Shown: positions 7,222 to 15,525 of the stretch, in pieces | Layout: every line of letters begins with the position of its first letter | How positions within the stretch are numbered: position 1 is the first letter of the stretch | NCBI GenBank assembly: GCA_900465675.1 | Contig: UBJR01000002.1 | Location: 248,001 to 312,000, forward strand | Direction of reading: 5' to 3' | Source: Hyphomicrobiales bacterium | Lineage (GTDB): Bacteria; Pseudomonadota; Alphaproteobacteria; Rhizobiales; Rhizobiaceae | DNA length: 64,000 bases | Program-made: the position numbers and the translations under genes | The notes under the pieces: model-generated | What the model was told of the DNA's origin: nothing | The model's input: the letters and a program-made list of their open reading frames with translations, nothing else | Database searches by the model: none

Positions 7222-8205
7222 TCAGCCGTTGCCGATCAGGATGCCCGCACCGAGCACAAGTCCGCCGCCGACGACCACCTGGAAGGCGGCGCGCAGGAAC
7301 GGCGTTTCCATATACTTGTTCTGAATGAAGGCGATTGCCCAGAGTTCGAAGAAGACGACGACGGCCGCGGTGATCGTCGCCGTCCAGAAATGCGGGATCA
7401 GATAGGGCAGCGCGTGCCCGAGGCCGCCGAGCGCCGTCATGATACCGCAGGCGAGGCCTCGCTTGATCGGCGATCCACGACCGGAAATCTTGCCGTCGTC
7501 ATGCGCCGCCTCGGTAAAGCCCATGGAGATACCGGCGCCTACAGAGGCGGAAAGACCGACGAGGAAGGTTTGCCAGGTATCCTGCGTGGCGAAAGCGGCG
7601 GCGAAGATAGGCGCAAGCGTCGAGACAGAACCGTCCATCAAGCCGGCCAGGCCGGGCTGCACATAGGTCAGCACGAACTGGCGGCGAACGCCTTCGTTCT
7701 CTTCTTCCTTGACGGTCTCCGGTGTGTGCTTTTCTCCGAGCATGCGGGCGATATCTTCATGCCCCTGCTCGGCCAGCGCCAGATCGCCAAGAAGCTGACG
7801 GGTCGAGGCGTCGGTGGTCTGCTTGGCCGCCTCGACATAGAAGCGGTAGGCCTGCTCTTCCATTGCCTCCGTCTCGCGCCGCATGGCGTCGAGCGACAGG
7901 TTCTTGCGCAGCCAGTCGGGTTTGCGATCGTAGAAGCCCTGCACATGCTCGCGGCGGATCAGCGGGATGCGCTCGCCGAAGCGCTGGCGATGAATTTCGA
8001 TCAGTGACCGCCGATGGGTACTTTCCACCTCGGCCATGTCTTCGAATACCTTTGCACTCGCAGGATAGTCACGCTTCAACTGATCGGCATAGGCGAGATA
8101 GATGCGCGCATCATCCTCTTCCGAGGCGATTGCAAGTGCCAGGATTTCCTGTTCAGACAATGATTTGAATGATCGCTTCTGCGACCTGAAAAGACGCGCC
8201 AACAT
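7222..8205 (-). CDS. mbfA: Membrane-bound ferritin-like iron exporter
   Basis: A 327-residue protein with an N-terminal ferritin-like/rubrerythrin four-helix domain (about 15-165; EEDDARIYLAYA, AEVESTHR and ALAEQGHEDIA provide di-iron ligands) fused to a C-terminal VIT1/CCC1-type membrane domain with about five helices. MbfA of Agrobacterium and Bradyrhizobium exports iron and protects against peroxide. The ATG at 8205 is chosen because GGAG lies 7 bases before it; the in-frame ATG at 8211 overlaps that site. An Irr-type iron control element lies immediately upstream, so repression by Irr under low iron is expected. Confidence 0.93.
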   Translation of the reverse strand: MLARLFRSQKRSFKSLSEQEILALAIASEEDDARIYLAYADQLKRDYPASAKVFEDMAEVESTHRRSLIEIHRQRFGERIPLIRREHVQGFYDRKPDWLRKNLSLDAMRRETEAMEEQAYRFYVEAAKQTTDASTRQLLGDLALAEQGHEDIARMLGEKHTPETVKEEENEGVRRQFVLTYVQPGLAGLMDGSVSTLAPIFAAAFATQDTWQTFLVGLSASVGAGISMGFTEAAHDDGKISGRGSPIKRGLACGIMTALGGLGHALPYLIPHFWTATITAAVVVFFELWAIAFIQNKYMETPFLRAAFQVVVGGGLVLGAGILIGNG

Positions 8206-8221
8206 CGGCATGCTCCAATAA

Positions 8222-8237
8222 TTTAGAATTATTCTAA
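8222..8237 (-). promoter_or_regulatory. Iron control element (Irr box) of mbfA
   Basis: TTAGAAT-T-ATTCTAA at 8223-8237 is a perfect 15-bp palindrome matching the ICE motif bound by Irr. It starts 18 bases from the mbfA start codon and would cover the transcription start. Confidence 0.8.
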
Positions 8238-8286
8238 TCTAAATAGCCCCGCGGCGGGGGTCAAGATCGAAGGCACCCGATTTGAC

Positions 8287-8301
8287 AGATTGCCGCAATC
8301 T
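8287..8301 (+). promoter_or_regulatory. Palindrome upstream of truncated hemoglobin gene
   Basis: AGATTG-CCG-CAATCT is a perfect 15-bp inverted repeat about 80 bases before the hemoglobin start, placed in the divergent gap with mbfA. It is a candidate operator for a nitric oxide or redox regulator, but it is not a textbook FNR or NsrR site. Confidence 0.35.
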
Positions 8302-8382
8302 TCAGTTCCGCCTTTGGCGGCGCGCCCGCAACGCCTATATGAAAGGCGCCGTCGCAGACGGCAAAGCCGGGGTGTTTTAAAA

Positions 8383-8850
8383 ATGAACAACGAATTGCAG
8401 GGCCGCGCTGCCCATGTTGCGGCGATCCGCGAGCGTGCGGAAGCCGAGATGAAATCGATCGGCATCGACGATGCCTTTATCGAGACGCTGGTCGAGACAT
8501 TCTACAGCCGGGTGCTTTTACATCCCGAACTCGGGCCGGTCTTCGATGCGCGGCTTTCGGGGCGGTGGCCGGAGCATATGGAAAAGATGAAAAGCTTCTG
8601 GTCTTCCGTTGCCTTTCGCAGCGGGGCCTATGGCGGAAAGCCCGTTCAGGCCCATACCGGCGTCGCCAACATGACGCCGGAGCTCTTTCCCAAATGGCTG
8701 GCGCTGTTTGCAGCGACACTTGACGATATCGCTCCGACCCTGGAGGCCAAGGCCTGGTTCATGGCAACTGCGGAGCGCATTGCCCGGAGCCTGACCCTCT
8801 CGCTGTTCTACAATCCGGCCCTGGACGATCCGGCGCGCGAGCGCGCCTGA
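8383..8850 (+). CDS. Group III truncated hemoglobin
   Basis: A 155-residue heme protein of the 2-over-2 globin group III (Ctb-like). The B-helix Phe40-Tyr41 pair (ETFYSRVL), the PVFDARL region and the proximal His91 (PVQAHTGV) followed by FPKWLALF are as expected. Group III truncated hemoglobins bind O2/NO and are linked to nitrosative-stress protection or microaerobic respiration; homologues are often mislabelled as a Sec or Tat subunit. The start at 8383 is chosen over an upstream in-frame ATG because that extension is arginine-rich and unconserved. The gene is divergent from mbfA, and its stop is 3 bases from that of the convergent EamA gene. Confidence 0.88.
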   Translation: MNNELQGRAAHVAAIRERAEAEMKSIGIDDAFIETLVETFYSRVLLHPELGPVFDARLSGRWPEHMEKMKSFWSSVAFRSGAYGGKPVQAHTGVANMTPELFPKWLALFAATLDDIAPTLEAKAWFMATAERIARSLTLSLFYNPALDDPARERA

Positions 8851-8853
8851 CCG

Positions 8854-9753
8854 TCACGCCTTGCCGGCGAAGAAGGTCGCGCCGGCACTTGCCAGCACCA
8901 CGAGTGTCGTTCCGGCCATCTGTAGCAGCGTCATCGGCTGCGTCAGAATGACGAAACCGGCGGCGGCGCCAATCGCCGGTTCCAGACTCATCAGAATGCC
9001 GAAAGACGCCGTGGGCATGCGCCGGAGCGCCGTCATTTCCAAGGCATAGGGCAGAAGCGGCACGAGAAGGGCCAGTCCCGCCATCTCGATCAAGCCGGAG
9101 CCATCAAGGTGGGGTACAGCGCCCGTGAAGCCGAAAGGCGTGGCAACGACAGCAGCGACGAGCAGCGACATCGACAGGCCTTCGAAGCCCTTGAAGGTAG
9201 CGCCGACCTTCTTCGTCAGCAGGATATAGATGGCCCAGCCGGTTCCGGCACCGGCTGCAAAGAGCACACCCGGCAGATTGCCGACCCAGCCTTCGCCATC
9301 ATAGGCGAGGAACAGCACGCCGGCGGCTGCGACGACGGGCCAGATCAGACGGCGCGTCAATCCATAGCCGAATGTCGCAACCGACAGCGGCCCCAGAAAG
9401 TCGATGGCAACGGCAAGGCCGAGCGGGATATGCTGGATCGCCGCGAAGAAGCAGATCGTCATCAATGCCGTGATCGTGCCAAGCACAAGGGCACTGATCC
9501 ACTGCTCGCGGCTATAGCGCAGAACCGGAGGGCGAACGACGACAGCAAGGATCAGCGCCGCGAAGACCAGGCGGAGCCAGGAAGCCCCTGCCGGTCCATA
9601 GGTAGCGATCGCGTGCGAGGAAAGCGCCGCGCCGAACTGGATCGACGACATCGAAAGAAGGCACATCAGGGCGCCCGTTGCGACGCCACTCGACGGCACG
9701 GCTGCTGCCGAGCCGTCCGCATTCAACGCCGCATTTTCAGGCTGTGCGCCCAT
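8854..9753 (-). CDS. EamA/RhtA-family inner-membrane exporter
   Basis: A 299-residue membrane protein with ten predicted helices in two EamA repeats (about 25-150 and 160-295). The YALEMTALRRMPTASFGILM and SLEPAIGA motifs are typical of the RhtA (threonine/homoserine efflux) subgroup. It probably exports amino acids or related metabolites; the substrate is not fixed by sequence. The start is well supported by GGGAGG about 6 bases before the ATG. Its 3' end faces the hemoglobin gene. No regulator is linked. Confidence 0.85.
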   Translation of the reverse strand: MGAQPENAALNADGSAAAVPSSGVATGALMCLLSMSSIQFGAALSSHAIATYGPAGASWLRLVFAALILAVVVRPPVLRYSREQWISALVLGTITALMTICFFAAIQHIPLGLAVAIDFLGPLSVATFGYGLTRRLIWPVVAAAGVLFLAYDGEGWVGNLPGVLFAAGAGTGWAIYILLTKKVGATFKGFEGLSMSLLVAAVVATPFGFTGAVPHLDGSGLIEMAGLALLVPLLPYALEMTALRRMPTASFGILMSLEPAIGAAAGFVILTQPMTLLQMAGTTLVVLASAGATFFAGKA

Positions 9754-9843
9754 TGCTTCCTCCCGATTTTCAGCTCTGAATAGGGCTGGAGGACGACGGG
9801 GGCAAATTCAAACTTCTGATGCGAGGAGAAGCTCTATTGATGG

Positions 9844-10398
9844 CTAGCGATTGCGCCCGGTATCCAGCGCTTCTTCGGCATCATCAAGCGACATCTCAAA
9901 AACCTTCTTGCCGATATCGAAGCTGAAGCCGGCCCGGGCAAAAGCCGACAGTTCCTTGGCCTTGCGCTTCTCATCGAGCTCGCTCTTGCGGAACGGGCCG
10001 AAGGCGCGCTTGCGGGCCAGAACGACGGCTGCGTAAAAGTCGTCCGCTTCGGCAACAGCTGTTTCCACGGTGCTCTTCGCAATACCTTTTAGCGACAGCT
10101 TCTGGGCGATTGCCCGCCTGGATCTGCCGCTGCGCATGCCCGAGCGCGTACCGATTTCGGCATAGGCTGTGTCGTCGAGCGCCTTGTTGTCATAGGCAAA
10201 CTTCACGGCGGAATCGGCAAGCGCCTTGACCTGCGCCTCGCTGATGTCCTCGAACTTCTGCCGCGCCTTGCGGGCGATGGCATCGAACAGCTGCTTCTCC
10301 GTATGCATCCGCCGCTCTAGGCGGTAGATCGTCGAGTTGCGCGCCCACGAAAACATGCGCGGCGTCGGCACGTCGGATGGCTGCGTTTCCTCTTCCAA
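9844..10398 (-). CDS. recX: Regulatory protein RecX
   Basis: A 184-residue alpha-helical protein made of tandem three-helix RecX repeats (LRRKLxxKG-like units such as AIAQKLSLKGIAKSTVE). RecX binds and limits RecA filaments. The likely start is a TTG at 10398 with GGAGG about 10 bases before it; this retains the rhizobial N-terminus with RNSTIYRLERRM. A later ATG at codon 15 or 31 is possible. It begins 5 bases after the acetylpolyamine amidohydrolase stop and is co-transcribed with it, although recA is not nearby. Confidence 0.85.
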   Translation of the reverse strand: MEEETQPSDVPTPRMFSWARNSTIYRLERRMHTEKQLFDAIARKARQKFEDISEAQVKALADSAVKFAYDNKALDDTAYAEIGTRSGMRSGRSRRAIAQKLSLKGIAKSTVETAVAEADDFYAAVVLARKRAFGPFRKSELDEKRKAKELSAFARAGFSFDIGKKVFEMSLDDAEEALDTGRNR

Positions 10399-10403
10399 GC
10401 CGC

Positions 10404-11429
10404 TTAGGCCTCCAGACCCTTGAGGACATTGGCAACGTTCAAGCCGATTTCCGGCACGCCGTAACCACCTTCCATGCAGGTCAACACCGGCAGTCCCGTC
10501 GACGCAATCATCGCTCCCATGCGGATGAAATCGTCCGAAGTGAGCTTGAAGAAGGAGATCGGATCACGCTCGAACGTATCGACGCCGAGCGAGACAACGA
10601 TTGCTTCGGCGCCGAACGCCTTGATGCGGCTGAGCGAATCGGCAAGTGCCGCGGACCATTCGTGCCAGGCCGTTCCGCGCGGCAGTGGATAGTTGGCATT
10701 ACTGCCCTCGCCTTCGCCTTCACCCGTCTCGTCCGCATAGCCCCAGAAATACGGAAAGGCGTTCGCGGGCTCGCCATGCAGCGAGGCGAAGAAGATGTCG
10801 CCGCGGCGGTAGGTGATATCCTGCGTGCCGTTGCCATGGTGAAAATCGACATCGAGGATCGCGACCTTCCTGGCGCCGAGATCGAGCAGGCGCTGCGCGG
10901 CGACGGCAGCGTTGTTGATGAAGCAATAGCCGCCGAAGAGATCGATGCCGGCATGATGGCCAGGCGGGCGGCAGAGCGAGAAGGCAAAGCGATTGCCTGA
11001 ATTCAGCCAGTCGGCACCCGACATCGCGCATTGCATCGAGGCGATCGCCGCCTCATAGGTGCCATTGGTAATCGCGGTCTCCGCCGCATTGGCATAATAG
11101 CCGAGAAGCGCGCCGATGTCGGTCGGCACCCGCAAGGTCGAGCGGCGCACGGGAAAGGACGCCGGGATCGCCTCGCCTTCAGCGCCTGTCGCCGCCCACA
11201 TGTCCCAAGCCTTGGACAGGAAATCGAGATAACCGGCATCATGCACCTTGCGGGCCGTTTCCAGACCATGGCGGACCGGCGCGGCAACATCTCTGAACCC
11301 GGCATCCTTGACGGCATCCAGAATCCATTCGGCGCGGAAGGGGCCTTCAAAGGGCGTGACCAGCTGTCCGTTGTGCAGCTCGGTCTTCGCGTCACGCAGC
11401 TTGTGGTCTTCGGAATAGATGACGCGCAT
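10404..11429 (-). CDS. aphA: Acetylpolyamine amidohydrolase (histone deacetylase family)
   Basis: A 341-residue zinc hydrolase that removes acetyl groups from acetylputrescine, acetylspermidine and similar compounds. It is nearly collinear with the characterised Mycoplana ramosa enzyme (same length, same MRVI.SEDHKLR start, same GGYGVPEIGLNVANVLKG end). Catalytic His158-His159 (PPGHHAG), zinc ligands Asp195, His197 and Asp284, and the transition-state Tyr323 are all present. It lies downstream of an XRE-cupin regulator and a GNAT acetyltransferase in the same direction, suggesting a locus that acetylates and deacetylates polyamines. recX follows closely. Confidence 0.93.
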   Translation of the reverse strand: MRVIYSEDHKLRDAKTELHNGQLVTPFEGPFRAEWILDAVKDAGFRDVAAPVRHGLETARKVHDAGYLDFLSKAWDMWAATGAEGEAIPASFPVRRSTLRVPTDIGALLGYYANAAETAITNGTYEAAIASMQCAMSGADWLNSGNRFAFSLCRPPGHHAGIDLFGGYCFINNAAVAAQRLLDLGARKVAILDVDFHHGNGTQDITYRRGDIFFASLHGEPANAFPYFWGYADETGEGEGEGSNANYPLPRGTAWHEWSAALADSLSRIKAFGAEAIVVSLGVDTFERDPISFFKLTSDDFIRMGAMIASTGLPVLTCMEGGYGVPEIGLNVANVLKGLEA

Positions 11430-11500
11430 GGCGCATGCCCCTCGTTATGTCGCGGATAAGGCGCGGTGACGCGCCGATTTGTCAATGGGTCCGGAGCGGC

Positions 11501-12022
11501 TCAAACAGCCAGCCGCTTGTAGAACAGCGTCGTCGAGCAATAGCCGCCGTCCGGCCACATCGCGTATTCAGGGATGACGCCGGCGCGTTCCCAGCCGAAG
11601 CGTGGATAGATCGCTTCCGCGTCGCTGCCGGTCGCCGTATCCAGAACCAGAAGATGCTTGCCGTGACGGGCAGCCTCCTTCTCGATCGCCTCCATCAGGA
11701 GACGTGCGAGCCCATGACCACGCGCCGAGCGGTGAACGAGCAGTTTCTTCAGGTCGCCGCGGTGCGGCTGGTTCGGCATCGTGGCAAAACCGACCTGAAC
11801 GGTACCGAGAATCCGGCCATCGACGACAGCCACGGCAAGCAGATTGACCCCGGCTTCGACGCTCTCGGCGACACCTTGCCAGTAGGGCTCGGCATCCTCG
11901 GCCGTATAGGGCTGCATGAAGCCGACGGAGGCGCCGCCCGCGACGCAGTCGACCAGCACCTCGCAAAGCTCCGGAATGGCCGAGCGGGTTTCATCGGCGG
12001 TCAAAAGGCGTATCGAAGTCAT
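11501..12022 (-). CDS. GNAT-family N-acetyltransferase
   Basis: A 173-residue GNAT protein. The acetyl-CoA binding motif A is visible (KKLLVHRSARGHGLARLLME) followed by the LLVLDTATGSDAEAIYPRFGW region typical of small-molecule acetyltransferases. The ATG at 12022 has AGGAGA 6 bases upstream; longer open frame upstream is antisense-like and discarded. It lies between the XRE-cupin regulator (17 bases) and aphA (71 bases), all leftward. A polyamine or an amino-group xenobiotic is a reasonable substrate, inferred only from context. Confidence 0.85.
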   Translation of the reverse strand: MTSIRLLTADETRSAIPELCEVLVDCVAGGASVGFMQPYTAEDAEPYWQGVAESVEAGVNLLAVAVVDGRILGTVQVGFATMPNQPHRGDLKKLLVHRSARGHGLARLLMEAIEKEAARHGKHLLVLDTATGSDAEAIYPRFGWERAGVIPEYAMWPDGGYCSTTLFYKRLAV

Positions 12023-12039
12023 CAGAGATCTCCTGGATA

Positions 12040-12609
12040 TCATCGCGAATTGCGGCTCAGCACGACGCAGTAACGGGCGGGCTTGCTCGACGGATTGTGG
12101 AAGACGTGCCCCTCGCCGACAGGCATGAAGAGGCAATCGCCGGGAAAGAGACGGTGAACCTTGTCCCCGGCCGTCATCTCCATCTCGCCTCCGAAAACCC
12201 AGATATGCTGGGTCATGCCGTGGCTCGCCGCATGCGGCGGAAAGCTGACACGGGCGCCGGCCGGAAACTCGACGTCGACGATATCGACGTCCGACGTGGT
12301 GCCGGGCGGGGAGACGGCGCGTCTGATATAACCGGTCTCCGGATCCCGCCACACCTGTTGCTCGTGACGCCGGGCAAGCGGTGACGCCGCGCTTTCTTCT
12401 TCCGCAAAGAAGGTCGAGAGGGACAGGCCAAGTGCTGCGCAGACGCGCGCCAGCAGCGATGCCGTAGGGCTTGCCTCGGCGCGTTCGATGCGCGAGATCA
12501 TCGCCCGGCTGACGCCCGAATTGCTGGCGAGGTCATCCAGCGTCAGACCTTTTTCCAGCCGCAGACTGCGGATCCTCGCACCGATCGCCGCTTCCAGTTC
12601 TTGCTCCAA
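12040..12609 (-). CDS. XRE-family regulator with C-terminal cupin domain (PuuR-like)
   Basis: A 189-residue repressor-type protein. The helix-turn-helix spans about residues 8-62 (LTLDDLASNSGVSRAMISRI), and a cupin beta-barrel spans about 115-185 (HIWVFGGEMEM, GDCLFMPVGEGH). This is the architecture of PuuR, which responds to putrescine. The start is TTG at 12609 with GGAG exactly 7 bases before it; no ATG is in frame. A TATTTCT/AGAAATA inverted repeat just upstream is a likely self-operator. Its neighbours (GNAT, acetylpolyamine amidohydrolase) fit polyamine sensing. Confidence 0.88.
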   Translation of the reverse strand: MEQELEAAIGARIRSLRLEKGLTLDDLASNSGVSRAMISRIERAEASPTASLLARVCAALGLSLSTFFAEEESAASPLARRHEQQVWRDPETGYIRRAVSPPGTTSDVDIVDVEFPAGARVSFPPHAASHGMTQHIWVFGGEMEMTAGDKVHRLFPGDCLFMPVGEGHVFHNPSSKPARYCVVLSRNSR

Positions 12610-12621
12610 CAGTCGGCTCCA

Positions 12622-12643
12622 TATTTCTACTATACGAGAAATA
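12622..12643 (-). promoter_or_regulatory. Inverted repeat operator candidate of the XRE-cupin regulator
   Basis: TATTTCT (12622-12628), eight bases, AGAAATA (12637-12643), with a TATAGT -10-like hexamer inside when read leftward. It starts 12 bases before the TTG start. Confidence 0.5.
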
Positions 12644-12740
12644 CATGATCCGATGATGGAATCAAGTGGCGCCTGGCGCCGCCATTTATCCTAAACAAAC
12701 TCCTGCTTTTCCCCTATGCGTCAAGGGAAGGCGCTGCTAT

Positions 12741-14576
12741 ATGGCGCGCATGAGCACCAATTCTACCCGCACTCCGCTTGACCATATCCGCAACTTCTCG
12801 ATCGTGGCCCATATCGACCACGGCAAGTCGACGCTGGCCGACCGTCTGATCCAGACGACCGGCGGCCTGGCCGAGCGCGACATGTCGGAACAGGTGCTGG
12901 ATTCGATGGATATCGAGCGCGAGCGCGGCATCACCATCAAGGCCCAGACCGTTCGCCTGCATTACAAGGCGAACAACGGCGAAACCTATATTCTGAACCT
13001 CATCGACACGCCTGGCCACGTCGACTTTGCCTATGAAGTGTCGCGGTCGCTGTCGGCCTGCGAAGGTTCGCTGCTCGTCGTCGATGCCTCCCAGGGCGTC
13101 GAGGCGCAGACGCTTGCCAACGTCTATCAGGCGATCGACAACAACCACGAGATCGTCACCGTCCTCAACAAGATCGACCTGCCGGCCGCCGAGCCGGACC
13201 GCATTCGCGAGCAGATCGAGGAAGTGATCGGCATCGACGCATCCCAGGCCGTACTGATTTCCGCCAAGACGGGTCTCGGGATTCCGGATGTCCTGGAAGC
13301 CATCGTCCACCAGCTGCCCGCGCCGAAGAGCGAAGGCGGCGACAAGGCGCCCCTGAAGGCGCTGCTGGTCGATAGCTGGTACGACACCTATCTCGGCGTC
13401 ATGGTTCTGGTGCGCATCCTCGACGGCGTGCTGACCAAGGGCCAGACCATTCGAATGATGGGCACCGATGCCAAATATCAGGTCGAGCGCGTCGGCGTGC
13501 TGACCCCGAAGATGCTGGCCGTCGACAGCCTCGGCCCCGGCGAGATCGGCTTCTTCACCGGCTCGATCAAGGAAGTGGCCGATACCCGCGTCGGCGACAC
13601 GATCACCGAAGACAAGAAGCCGACGGCGCAAGCGCTGCCGGGCTTCAAGCCGGCCCAGCCGGTCGTGTTCTGCGGCCTCTTCCCGGTCGATGCGGCCGAT
13701 TTCGAGGACCTGCGCGCTGCGATGGGCAAGCTGCGTCTCAACGACGCCTCCTTCTCCTTCGAAATGGAATCGTCCGCCGCACTCGGTTTCGGTTTCCGCT
13801 GCGGCTTCCTCGGCCTGCTGCATCTGGAAATCATCCAGGAACGCCTGGAGCGCGAATTCGACCTCGACCTGATCGCAACGGCGCCTTCGGTCGTATACCA
13901 CCTGTCGATGACCGACGGCTCGACGCGCGAGTTGCACAATCCGGCGGACATGCCTGACGTCGTGAAGATTTCCGAGATCGAGGAACCCTGGATCAAGGCG
14001 ACGATCCTGACCCCGGACGACTATCTCGGCGGCATCCTGAAGCTCTGCCAGGACCGCCGCGGCATCCAGACCGAACTCACCTATGTCGGCAAGCGCGCCA
14101 TGCTCTCCTACGAGCTGCCGCTCAACGAAGTGGTGTTCGATTTCTACGACCGCCTGAAGTCGATCTCCAAGGGCTACGCCTCGTTCGACTACCATCTGCA
14201 CGGCTATCGCGAGGGCAACCTCGTGAAGATGTCGATCATGGTCAACGGCGAGCCTGTTGATGCGCTTTCCATGCTGGTCCACCGTTCGGCCGCCGAAAAG
14301 CGCGGCCGCGACATGTGCGAAAAGCTGAAGGACCTGATCCCGCGCCACATGTTCAAGATCCCGATCCAGGCGGCGATTGGCGGCAACGTCATCGCCCGCG
14401 AAACGATCTCCGCCATGCGCAAGGACGTGACCGCCAAGTGCTACGGCGGCGACGCCACCCGCAAGCGCAAACTTCTGGACAAGCAGAAGGAAGGCAAGAA
14501 GCGCATGCGCCAGTTCGGCAAGGTGGATATCCCGCAGGAAGCCTTCATCGCCGCGCTGAAGATGAAGGACGAATAG
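12741..14576 (+). CDS. lepA: Elongation factor 4 (LepA)
   Basis: A 611-residue ribosome-associated GTPase that back-translocates or remodels ribosomes under stress. The G domain is complete: P-loop [10 protein letters not shown]2 RGIT, G3 DTPGH, G4 NKID, G5 SAKTG. Domain II, EF-G-like domains III and V, and the LepA-specific C-terminal domain follow ([20 protein letters not shown]). The ATG at 12741 has GGAAGG 9 bases upstream and gives the rhizobial N-terminus MARMSTNST; an in-frame ATG at 12666 adds 25 unconserved residues. It is probably monocistronic. Confidence 0.97.
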   Translation: MARMSTNSTRTPLDHIRNFSIVAHIDHGKSTLADRLIQTTGGLAERDMSEQVLDSMDIERERGITIKAQTVRLHYKANNGETYILNLIDTPGHVDFAYEVSRSLSACEGSLLVVDASQGVEAQTLANVYQAIDNNHEIVTVLNKIDLPAAEPDRIREQIEEVIGIDASQAVLISAKTGLGIPDVLEAIVHQLPAPKSEGGDKAPLKALLVDSWYDTYLGVMVLVRILDGVLTKGQTIRMMGTDAKYQVERVGVLTPKMLAVDSLGPGEIGFFTGSIKEVADTRVGDTITEDKKPTAQALPGFKPAQPVVFCGLFPVDAADFEDLRAAMGKLRLNDASFSFEMESSAALGFGFRCGFLGLLHLEIIQERLEREFDLDLIATAPSVVYHLSMTDGSTRELHNPADMPDVVKISEIEEPWIKATILTPDDYLGGILKLCQDRRGIQTELTYVGKRAMLSYELPLNEVVFDFYDRLKSISKGYASFDYHLHGYREGNLVKMSIMVNGEPVDALSMLVHRSAAEKRGRDMCEKLKDLIPRHMFKIPIQAAIGGNVIARETISAMRKDVTAKCYGGDATRKRKLLDKQKEGKKRMRQFGKVDIPQEAFIAALKMKDE

Positions 14577-14592
14577 CGCTTCTCAAATCCAA

Positions 14593-14619
14593 CTGATGCG
14601 CATATTCTTTGCGCATCAG
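14593..14619 (+). other. Hairpin between lepA and ccdA
   Basis: CTGATGCGCA-N7-TGCGCATCAG is a perfect 10-bp stem ending 2 bases before the ccdA start. With no T-run it is either an end structure of lepA or, more likely, an operator for the CcdA antitoxin, which usually binds palindromes at its own promoter. Confidence 0.45.
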
Positions 14620-14621
14620 CT

Positions 14622-14864
14622 ATGGAGAGCGCCTCGCCTCAACATGTCCGTAAGCCAGCGAATTTATCGCTTGACGAAGAGCTTGTGACACAAGCGCAGG
14701 ATCTCAAGATCAATTTGTCACGGGCTGCCGAAGATGGAATAGCGCAAGCCATAAAGGTCGAGCGCGAGCGGCTTTGGCGTATTGAAAACGCCGAGGCGAT
14801 TGCAGCTTCCAACGCCTACGTCGAAAAACACGGTCTTCCGCTGCAGAAATATCGGCAGTTCTAG
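14622..14864 (+). CDS. ccdA: CcdA-family type II antitoxin
   Basis: An 80-residue antitoxin. A ribbon-helix-helix-type N-terminus (RKPANLSLDEELVTQAQDLK) is followed by the conserved INLSRAAEDGIAQAI and the toxin-binding tail ending GLPLQKYRQF. The TAG stop overlaps the GTG of the toxin remnant by one base, the usual coupled arrangement. Since ccdB is cut short, this antitoxin is probably an orphan or protects against homologous toxins. No clear ribosome site precedes the ATG, and the palindrome next to it may be the operator. Confidence 0.85.
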   Translation: MESASPQHVRKPANLSLDEELVTQAQDLKINLSRAAEDGIAQAIKVERERLWRIENAEAIAASNAYVEKHGLPLQKYRQF

Positions 14865-15005
14865 TGGCACGGTTTCATGTCTATAGCCTTCGCCACGGCG
14901 ATGCGCTTGTTCTTGACCTACAGTCCGACCTACTTGATGAACTGACGACCCGAATGGCGGTGCCGATGCTGCCGCCGGACGAACTTTCGCGTGTCATGTC
15001 TTCCA
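14864..15005 (+). pseudogene. ccdB: ccdB toxin, truncated 3' end
   Basis: About 47 codons from a GTG that overlaps ccdA match the N-terminal half of CcdB (MARFHVYSLRHGD, DLQSDLLDELTTRMAVPMLP, then DELSRVMS). CcdB normally has about 100 residues and ends in the Trp/Gly-Phe region that contacts gyrase. Here the family match stops near 15003, and the frame runs on to 15139 only as antisense of the GFA-family gene. The gyrase-poisoning C-terminus is missing, so the toxin should be inactive. The break at the edge of the neighbouring gene suggests a deletion junction. Confidence 0.75.
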
Positions 15006-15011
15006 GGGCCT

Positions 15012-15470
15012 CTAAGCCGGCTGCGCCATATATTCCTTCACCAGCCCCTCATACGCATCCATTTCGGGCAATGCCGGATAGCTGTGTCTTGCTCCCGTTT
15101 CGGCAAAAGCCAGCTTCTCGCTCGTCCAGGTCTCGATGAAGGGCGCGAACCAACTGGTATCGTCGAACATCGTGGCGCGGACATTGACGAACCAGTCCAT
15201 GCCCTCTGGCTTGGTGAACATCCAAGTCATGCAATAGGGGCAGAAATAGTGGTGCGCCTCGGGGCCGTGAAGGCCGCCGATCACGGGCTCGCCCCTGGTG
15301 ACCTCGAAGCCCGCTGCCGGAATGGCGGCACTCAATGAATAGGCGCTCGAGGACATCTTCTGGCAGCCCGTGCAGTGGCACGCCATGGTCAACAGCGGCT
15401 TGGCGCTGATCTTCAGCCGAACCTGACCGCAACGGCAACCACCCTCCCAAGGCAACGCGTTCTCGCTCAT
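15012..15470 (-). CDS. GFA-family (glutathione-dependent formaldehyde-activating-like) protein
   Basis: A 152-residue Mss4-like zinc protein. The CRCG pair (Cys12, Cys14), HCTGCQ (Cys31, Cys33, Cys36) and CPYC (Cys77, Cys80) are the zinc-binding sets of the GFA/CENP-V family. Family members include S-hydroxymethylglutathione synthase, but most have no proven activity and this assignment is to the fold only. The start at 15470 follows GGAGAGG. Its 3' end abuts the ccdB remnant on the opposite strand. Confidence 0.85.
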   Translation of the reverse strand: MSENALPWEGGCRCGQVRLKISAKPLLTMACHCTGCQKMSSSAYSLSAAIPAAGFEVTRGEPVIGGLHGPEAHHYFCPYCMTWMFTKPEGMDWFVNVRATMFDDTSWFAPFIETWTSEKLAFAETGARHSYPALPEMDAYEGLVKEYMAQPA

Positions 15471-15525
15471 CCTCTCCTCCTGTTGTCACTTGCTGATCTA
15501 GGACGCATGTACGGCGCTTCCAGCA

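Noticed and set aside
12714..14348. A 544-codon minus-strand frame
   Set aside because: It is opposite lepA, whose GTPase motifs are complete.
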